From DASXMX01 sp036495445 (lineage in GTDB: Bacteria > Planctomycetota > Phycisphaerae > Tepidisphaerales > Tepidisphaeraceae), in assembly GCA_036495445.1 (NCBI GenBank), contig DASXMX010000196.1, forward strand, positions 1 to 6,177: DNA of 6,177 bases, written 5' to 3'. The notes beneath the pieces were generated by a model. The model made no database searches and had not been told where the DNA came from. It worked only from the letters and a program-made list of their open reading frames with translations. Every line of letters begins with the position of its first letter. Within the stretch, counting starts at the first letter, position 1. Shown here one piece after another: positions 1 to 4,654 of this stretch. A program made the translations under genes and the position numbers.

Positions 1-29
1 GATCCCCCAAACCCAACCGGAGTTCCCCC

Positions 30-1055
30 GTGCCTCGACTCACCCCCCTCCTCCTCGCCTTCACCCTCCTCGCCCTCCCGCGCCTCTCCCTCGCCGACCC
101 GGCCAACGGGATCCTCACCCAGGAGTTCATCTACGACGCCAACCCCCCCACGCCCTCCTGCCATGCCTCGACGATCGAGCAAACCCCCGACGGCCTCGTC
201 GCCGCCTGGTTCGGCGGGACGCGGGAACGCGCCCCCGACGTCGGCATCTGGGTCTCCCTTCACCGTCAAGGCAAATGGTCCGCCCCCGTGGAAGTCGCCA
301 ACGGCGTCCAGCCCGACGCCCCGCGCCTCCCCTGCTGGAACCCCGTCCTGTTCCAACAACCCAACGGCGGCCCCCTCCAGCTCTTCTACAAGCTCGGCCC
401 CACCCCCCACAACTGGTGGGGCATGCTGATCGAATCGACCGACTGCGGCAAGACCTGGTCCAAGCCCCGCCGCCTGCGCGACGGCATCCTCGGGCCGATC
501 AAGAACAAGCCGGTGCCGCTCGGGGGCAACACGCTCCTCTGCCCCTCCAGCCTCGAGGAGCACGGCCGATCCGTCCACCTCGAGCGAACGACCGACCAGG
601 GCAAGACCTGGACGAAAACCCCGCCCCTGGACGACCCCAACGCCTTCGGCGCCATCCAGCCCACGATCCTCGACCACGGCCCGGCGGGCCTCCAGATCCT
701 CTGCCGCAGCAAGCAGAAACAGATCGTCGAAAGCTGGTCCCACGACGCCGGCAAGACCTGGAGCCCGCTGGCCGCGACCAAGCTCCCCAACCCCGACAGC
801 GGCATCGACGCCGTGCAGTTGAACGACGGGCGATCGGTCCTGGTCTACAACGACACGACCGCCCACCGCACCCCCCTCAACCTCGCCCTCTCCCCCGACG
901 GCAAGACCTGGGCCCCCGGCCCCGTCCTCGAATCCGCCCCCGGCGAATACTCCTACCCCGCCATCATCCAATCCGACGACGGCCTGCTCCACATCACCTA
1001 CACCTGGAAACGCCAACGCATCAAACACCTCGTCCTCGACCCGTCGAAGCTATAG
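30..1055 (+). CDS. Secreted sialidase-like (BNR/Asp-box beta-propeller) protein
   Basis: Encodes 341 residues. The N-terminus is a good signal peptide: a short basic start, a Leu/Ala-rich core at about residues 5-21, and likely cleavage near Ala22-Asp23, so the protein is probably exported. Four Asp-box motifs mark propeller blades: STDCGKTW (136-143), TTDQGKTW (187-194), SHDAGKTW (237-244) and a one-residue-shorter SPDGKTW (288-294). Other family-like segments are HASTIE (45-50), FGGTRE (61-66) and GEYSYPA near 305-311. These features fit the BNR_2 / exo-alpha-sialidase-like family, whose members cleave or bind terminal sugars on glycans; the actual substrate cannot be read from sequence, and Asp boxes are structural, not catalytic. 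The GTG start at 30 was chosen because it begins the signal peptide and has GGAG (19-22) seven bases upstream; the frame is open back to the window edge, so an earlier start is not excluded. Stop is TAG. Third codon positions are overwhelmingly C. No operon partner is visible. Confidence 0.88.
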   Translation: MPRLTPLLLAFTLLALPRLSLADPANGILTQEFIYDANPPTPSCHASTIEQTPDGLVAAWFGGTRERAPDVGIWVSLHRQGKWSAPVEVANGVQPDAPRLPCWNPVLFQQPNGGPLQLFYKLGPTPHNWWGMLIESTDCGKTWSKPRRLRDGILGPIKNKPVPLGGNTLLCPSSLEEHGRSVHLERTTDQGKTWTKTPPLDDPNAFGAIQPTILDHGPAGLQILCRSKQKQIVESWSHDAGKTWSPLAATKLPNPDSGIDAVQLNDGRSVLVYNDTTAHRTPLNLALSPDGKTWAPGPVLESAPGEYSYPAIIQSDDGLLHITYTWKRQRIKHLVLDPSKL

Positions 1056-1056
1056 C

Positions 1057-1091
1057 AGTGCTGAGTGCTGAGTGCTGAGGACTGGGTGCTG
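1057..1091. repeat. 7-bp tandem repeat directly after the sialidase stop
   Basis: Three perfect AGTGCTG units (1057-1077) are followed by two degenerate ones, AGGACTG and GGTGCTG (to 1091). The array starts two bases after the stop codon at 1053-1055. It contains no hairpin plus T-run, so it does not look like an intrinsic terminator. It is probably a simple-sequence expansion in non-coding DNA. Confidence 0.8.
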
Positions 1092-1093
1092 AG

Positions 1094-1199
1094 TCCCCGC
1101 GTCCCCGCGTCCCCGCGTCTCCCCCTCCCCCCATCCCCGCGTCTCCCCCTCCCCCCATCCCCGCCTCTCCCCATCCCCGCGTCTCCGCGTCCTCCCCTC
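1094..1199. repeat. C-rich low-complexity tandem repeats (G-rich on minus strand)
   Basis: Three perfect 8-bp units TCCCCGCG (1094-1117) run into two identical 24-bp units (1115-1138 and 1139-1162) built from GCGTCT, a C5 run, T, a C6 run and ATCCCC, then shorter degenerate copies to about 1199. The minus strand carries many closely spaced G4-G6 runs, which fits G-quadruplex potential (i-motif potential on the plus strand). Open frames through it translate to Pro/Ser/Arg or Gly/Arg low-complexity peptides and are not credible genes. Confidence 0.8.
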
Positions 1200-1250
1200 G
1201 GCCCCCTCACCCTATCAAGGACGCATCTCGATTCCGCGTCCCCAGGTGGG

Positions 1251-1298
1251 GCAGACATTCCTGTCTGTCCAAGGTGTCGCAGGGACATTCCTGTCCCT
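1251..1298. repeat. Twin short hairpins with the same TTCC loop
   Basis: Hairpin 1 pairs CAGACA (1252-1257) with TGTCTG (1262-1267) around the loop TTCC. Hairpin 2 pairs AGGGACA (1281-1287) with TGTCCCT (1292-1298) around the same TTCC loop. The shared loop, the shared ACATTCCTGT core and the spacing of about 30 bp suggest duplicated REP-like palindromes. They could contribute to transcript 3'-end stability of the upstream gene, but no T-run follows, so a rho-independent terminator is not supported. Confidence 0.65.
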
Positions 1299-1304
1299 TC
1301 CTTC

Positions 1305-1372
1305 AATGTCCCAAAATGTCCCATAATGTCCCAACTTTTGCGAGATATTTATCATGTTCTTGCGTGGGACAT
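1305..1372. repeat. Cluster of AATGTCCCA / TGGGACATT motifs
   Basis: AATGTCCCA occurs three times with an exact 10-bp period (1305-1313, 1315-1323, 1325-1333). An inverted copy, TGGGACAT, lies at 1365-1372, and GGGACATT is also present in the preceding hairpin (1282-1289). One-helical-turn spacing would suit cooperative protein binding. However, it is about 360 bp upstream of the next start codon and merges with neighbouring palindromes, so a dispersed repeat is equally likely. Confidence 0.55.
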
Positions 1373-1645
1373 CCCCCATCTTACCGCCGCGACCCGTCCC
1401 ACAGACCGCCGATCGTCACATGGATCCACCCGGCCCGACTGTCGCAATTTGATGGTGTCGCCATCGGGCCGCGACGCTGTGCATAGCTTTTCCGCGGTTA
1501 GCCGTGGCCCCCAGGCCCGCGTTCCCCGAGCGCACGAGGTCGCAGGCGCCCCGTGGGCGCTAATAAACGGAGAGGGCACAACCGCCACGGTCCGGGCGCG
1601 GCTGCGGGCGCGGTGGGTTGTCTCGTGTTCTGAAGTGGCTCGGAT
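1373..1645. other. Non-coding spacer with little recognisable content
   Basis: No frame here has a convincing start, ribosome-binding site or protein-like composition on either strand; frames crossing it are shadows or extend from the low-complexity tract. The one structure seen is a small hairpin, GCGCCC (1546-1551) with GGGCGC (1555-1560) around a 3-base loop, followed by TAATAAA. That AT patch is not a T-run, so it is at best a weak terminator. I see no tRNA or known riboswitch. Confidence 0.5.
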
Positions 1646-1674
1646 TTGCGTTCGGCCTCCGCCGGGCGGATAAT
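1646..1674 (+). promoter_or_regulatory. Putative sigma70-type promoter for the methylase gene
   Basis: TTGCGT (1646-1651) is separated by exactly 17 bp from GATAAT (1669-1674), which matches five of six bases of the TATAAT consensus. The -35 matches only its TTG. Transcription would begin near 1681, giving a leader of about 50 nt before the GTG at 1733. The placement is good, but this is a visual match in one sequence only. Confidence 0.4.
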
Positions 1675-1716
1675 CGCGCTGAATTGGTGATCCATCTTTG
1701 TTCGCCCGATCTGGCG

Positions 1717-1723
1717 GGAGGGG
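1717..1723 (+). promoter_or_regulatory. Shine-Dalgarno sequence supporting the GTG start at 1733
   Basis: GGAGGGG ends nine bases before the GTG codon at 1733, an ordinary spacing for a strong ribosome-binding site; a second purine patch, GAAGG (1725-1729), is closer. This is the main reason for choosing the GTG over any downstream start. Confidence 0.6.
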
Positions 1724-1732
1724 TGAAGGCAC

Positions 1733-4654
1733 GTGGCAACCCAGCCGAAACTCGACCTCGACGTTCAGCCGCAGCAGATTTCCAGGCTCACCTCCGCCGA
1801 CGCGGTGGCCGCGTTCTTCCGGGAACTGGGCTATGACACCGCGAAGCGGGAGCGGCTCACGCCCGAGGGGTTGCGACTCGGGGAAACGGCCAAGACGGTT
1901 CAGGATCTGGAACTCCTCTCCGAATCCGATGACGGCTTCCTCCGCGTCGTCTTCGGCCAGCTTCGCTCCGTCACGGCCAAGGCCCGCGCCGATCTGGTTC
2001 GCGCGTTCGCGCGCGACGCCTCGCAGGCCGACTACCTGCTCGTGCTCACCAGCGATTTCGACGCGATCGAATTCGTCCTCATCGAGCGCGAATCTCGCGA
2101 TGGCAACCGCCCCGGCGTCACCGTCTCCCATCACTCGTTCGTCGTTCCGCGCCGATGGCCCCAGACCATGGTCCGCATCGTCCGCCGGCTCACGTGGACG
2201 ATGGACGACGGGCTCCGCCAGTACGACAAGCTGAAGAGCGTCTTCGACGCCGCCCATTTCTCCGGCGTCTTTTTCCAGAACCGCGCCCTCTTCGCCGACC
2301 ATTTCCTGCTCTCGAAGGAGCGCCTCCAGGCCGATCCGCACTGGTCGGACGACCCCGGCCCCGCGTTCGAGGCGACGCGCAAGTACATCGGCGCCGCCCG
2401 CGACCGCATCGGCGGCAAGGGGCTGGCGGACGCGAAGCAAGAACTTTACGACCCGTTCTTCCCCGCGCTGGGATTTCGCCCCAAGTCGCCGAAGCCATCC
2501 GCCGGCGGCGGCCCCGTTCCCGATTACGTCCTCTGCGACGACGCCGGCACGCCGCGGACCGTCGCGCTGGCCTACCCCTGGCAGCGGTGGCTCGACGGCC
2601 CCGATCCGAACGACCCCGACCGCCCCGACGACAACCCCGGCGCCGCCGTCGTCACGCTGCTGGAGCGGGGCGACGCCGAGTGGGCGATCGTCACCAACGG
2701 GAAGCTCTGGCGGCTCTACAGCCGTCACGCCCATTCCCGAAGCACCAATTTCTATGAGGTCGATGCCGAGGACGCCCTGCTCGTCTCGGGGCAGACCGAT
2801 CCGAACGAGGCCTTCCGCTACTTCTGGCTCTTCTTCCGTCTCCAAGCCTTCCTGCCGGTGGACAACGTAGGGGCACACGGCGTGTGCCCGCCTGATGTAG
2901 GGGCGGACGGCCGTCCGCCCAGGGCACACGGACGTGTGCCCCTACAGTCGAATGTTAAATGCTGGCTCGACCGCATCGCCGAAGGCAGCCGCGAGTACGC
3001 GCGGGAGGTCGAGGAAGAACTCAAGACGCGCGTGTTCTACGACGTCGTGCCTGCGCTGGCGCAGGGTTTCCTGGAAGACCGTCGCCGCCGGCTCGGAGAG
3101 CGGGGCAAGCCGTCCGAGGAGGAATTGGAACTCGTCCGCGCCGGCACGCTCACGCTGCTCTACCGCATCCTGTTCCTCCTCTACGCCGAGAGCCGCGATC
3201 TGCTTCCGGTGCGGGAGGCATCGTATTACGAGATCAGCCTCAAGCGGCTGAAGGAAGAGGTGGCCGACGTCGCCGGCTCGTCCAAGAACGAGGCCGACGA
3301 GAAGCTCACCCAATACGGAAAGCTCGATACGAAGCTCTACGACCGCCTGGCGCATAAGACCAAAGGCCTGTTCGCCGCCATGGCCGAGGGCCGCCCGGCG
3401 GCCAACGTCCCGCGCTACAACGGCGGCCTCTTTCGCCTCGACCCGGCCGAGACGTCCGATGAGCGCGAGGCCCAAATCACCCGCTTCCTTGCCGAGCACA
3501 AGGTTCCGGAGTTTTACCTCGCGCTCGCGATAGACCGCCTCGCCCGCGTCGAAGACCCACGGACGTTCTCGCTGGAGTTCGTCGATTACAAATCGCTCGG
3601 CGTCCGACAGCTCGGGTCGATCTACGAGGGGCTGCTGGAGTTCAAGCTGAAGCTCGCCGACGAAGACCTCGCCGCCACCGACCGCGCCGCCCTGGGCGAG
3701 TGGATCGCGCTGGGCGAGACCCGCGGCGGCGCCCGCGGCCGGTCCGCCCGGCGGACGCGCAAGCATGTCAGGAAAGGCACCGCGTACCTCGCCCGCGACA
3801 ACGCCGAGCGGAAGAGCTCCGGCAGCTACTACACCCCGGACCACATCGTGCAATACATCGTCGAGCACACCGTCGGCCCGGTCCTCCGCCGCAAGCTGGA
3901 TGCGCTGCGGCCCGAGTTTGTCAAAGCCTCCGCCACGTTCCACCGCGTGCTGAAAAACGTCGAGGCCGACCCGAAGCTGATGCTCGGCCATGCCGCCGCC
4001 GCCCGCTGGCGCGAGCGGCGGAAGAAGGAGCCGTTCGACAAGCCACAGCCCGCCGACTTCCGCGCCTACGCGCTGGCCGAGGCGTACAACGCGCATCGCG
4101 GCCTGGTCGAGCGCCTGTTCGACCTGAAAGTACTGGACCCCGCCATGGGCTCCGGGCACTTCCTCGTCGAGGCCGTGGACTTCGTCACCGACGAGCTGCT
4201 CCACTTCCTCAACGCGTTCCCCAACAACCCCGTCGCCGCGGCCTTGGGGATCACACGAGACAGCATTCTCGCAAGCTTGGCGGAGCAGGAGATCGAGGTG
4301 GATGACGCGCTCCGCCGGAAAGCTGACCGACGTTCACCTGCTGAAGCGCCACGTTCTCAAACGCGGCATCTACGGCGTCGACCTGAACCCGCTCGCGGCC
4401 GAATTGGCGAAGGTCTCCCTCTGGCTCGACGCTTTTACGATTGGCGCGCCGCTCAGCTTCCTCGATCACCATGTCCGCGTCGGCAACTCGCTGGTGGGTA
4501 CGACCGTGGCACAGGTACAGGACGCCCTGCACGACAAGCAAATGACGCTCTTCGGCAGCCGGTTCGCGGGGCTCAAGCTCGCCGCGATCGGCATGGCCGC
4601 AATTGCCGCGATGCCGGATGCCACTGCCGACCAGGTGAAGCTTTCGCGCGATGA
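1733..4654 (+). CDS. Eco57I-like / type IIG DNA methyltransferase, 5' part, ended early by a frameshift
   Basis: As read this is 973 codons from GTG 1733, but only residues 1-863 are the natural protein; residues after about 863 are Arg/Pro-rich out-of-frame translation. Visible in order: an N-terminal region (about 1-250); a segment with PDYVLCDD and then TNGKLWRLYSR (near 320-330), as in the N-terminal part of many type I/IIG enzymes; foreign-looking residues 379-405 from a palindromic insert; a helical part with YRILFLLYAESRDLLPV (about 477-493); GVRQLGSIYEGLLEFKL (about 624-640); SGSYYTP (696-702); and the SAM-binding motif I DPAMGSGHF (802-810). The family transfers a methyl group from SAM to adenine N6, and type IIG members also cut DNA. 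I see no clear PD-(D/E)xK nuclease: the expected E-x-K position reads ALAYPWQRWLD, so endonuclease activity is unproven. The NPPY motif is missing here and lies in the next entry, in another frame. Alternatives are a BREX PglX-like or DISARM-type methylase, but no partner genes are in view. The family call is firm; the subtype is not. Confidence 0.82.
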   Translation: MATQPKLDLDVQPQQISRLTSADAVAAFFRELGYDTAKRERLTPEGLRLGETAKTVQDLELLSESDDGFLRVVFGQLRSVTAKARADLVRAFARDASQADYLLVLTSDFDAIEFVLIERESRDGNRPGVTVSHHSFVVPRRWPQTMVRIVRRLTWTMDDGLRQYDKLKSVFDAAHFSGVFFQNRALFADHFLLSKERLQADPHWSDDPGPAFEATRKYIGAARDRIGGKGLADAKQELYDPFFPALGFRPKSPKPSAGGGPVPDYVLCDDAGTPRTVALAYPWQRWLDGPDPNDPDRPDDNPGAAVVTLLERGDAEWAIVTNGKLWRLYSRHAHSRSTNFYEVDAEDALLVSGQTDPNEAFRYFWLFFRLQAFLPVDNVGAHGVCPPDVGADGRPPRAHGRVPLQSNVKCWLDRIAEGSREYAREVEEELKTRVFYDVVPALAQGFLEDRRRRLGERGKPSEEELELVRAGTLTLLYRILFLLYAESRDLLPVREASYYEISLKRLKEEVADVAGSSKNEADEKLTQYGKLDTKLYDRLAHKTKGLFAAMAEGRPAANVPRYNGGLFRLDPAETSDEREAQITRFLAEHKVPEFYLALAIDRLARVEDPRTFSLEFVDYKSLGVRQLGSIYEGLLEFKLKLADEDLAATDRAALGEWIALGETRGGARGRSARRTRKHVRKGTAYLARDNAERKSSGSYYTPDHIVQYIVEHTVGPVLRRKLDALRPEFVKASATFHRVLKNVEADPKLMLGHAAAARWRERRKKEPFDKPQPADFRAYALAEAYNAHRGLVERLFDLKVLDPAMGSGHFLVEAVDFVTDELLHFLNAFPNNPVAAALGITRDSILASLAEQEIEVDDALRRKADRRSPAEAPRSQTRHLRRRPEPARGRIGEGLPLARRFYDWRAAQLPRSPCPRRQLAGGYDRGTGTGRPARQANDALRQPVRGAQARRDRHGRNCRDAGCHCRPGEAFAR
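2867..2945. repeat. 79-bp nested palindromic element inside the methylase gene
   Basis: The outer arms GTAGGGGCACACG (2867-2879) and CGTGTGCCCCTAC (2933-2945) are perfect 13-bp reverse complements. Inside are a hairpin GGGCACAC/GTGTGCCC (2871-2878 and 2882-2889), a perfect 20-bp palindrome (2901-2920) itself preceded by GTAG, and a third hairpin GGGCACACG/CGTGTGCCC (2922-2930 and 2933-2941). The element is read through without a stop and contributes about 27 residues (379-405) rich in Gly, Pro, Val and Arg, unlike the flanking protein. It resembles a small non-autonomous palindromic repeat inserted in frame, comparable in principle to Rickettsia palindromic elements; no transposase is nearby. 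Confidence 0.8.

Noticed and set aside
1057..1333. A CRISPR array
   Set aside because: The repeats are 7-24 bp, directly tandem or low-complexity, with no unique spacers of regular length and no cas genes.
1065..1673. A 202-codon plus-strand open frame across the spacer
   Set aside because: Its translation is Pro/Ser/Arg low complexity from the C-rich repeats followed by peptides from palindromic repeats; there is no ribosome-binding site or protein-like composition.
1352..2929. A 525-codon minus-strand open frame
   Set aside because: It is antisense to the methylase gene and to the spacer. Long antisense frames are expected in GC-rich DNA, and the plus strand carries recognisable conserved motifs.
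2942..4204. A 420-codon minus-strand open frame
   Set aside because: It lies antisense to the conserved methylase core, including SYYTP and DPAMGSG; it is a codon-bias shadow.
4319..4325. Programmed ribosomal frameshifting as the explanation of the split
   Set aside because: AAA followed by GCTGACC is not a classical slippery heptamer, no stimulatory structure was evident, and the family is normally encoded in one frame. A one-base indel explains it more simply.
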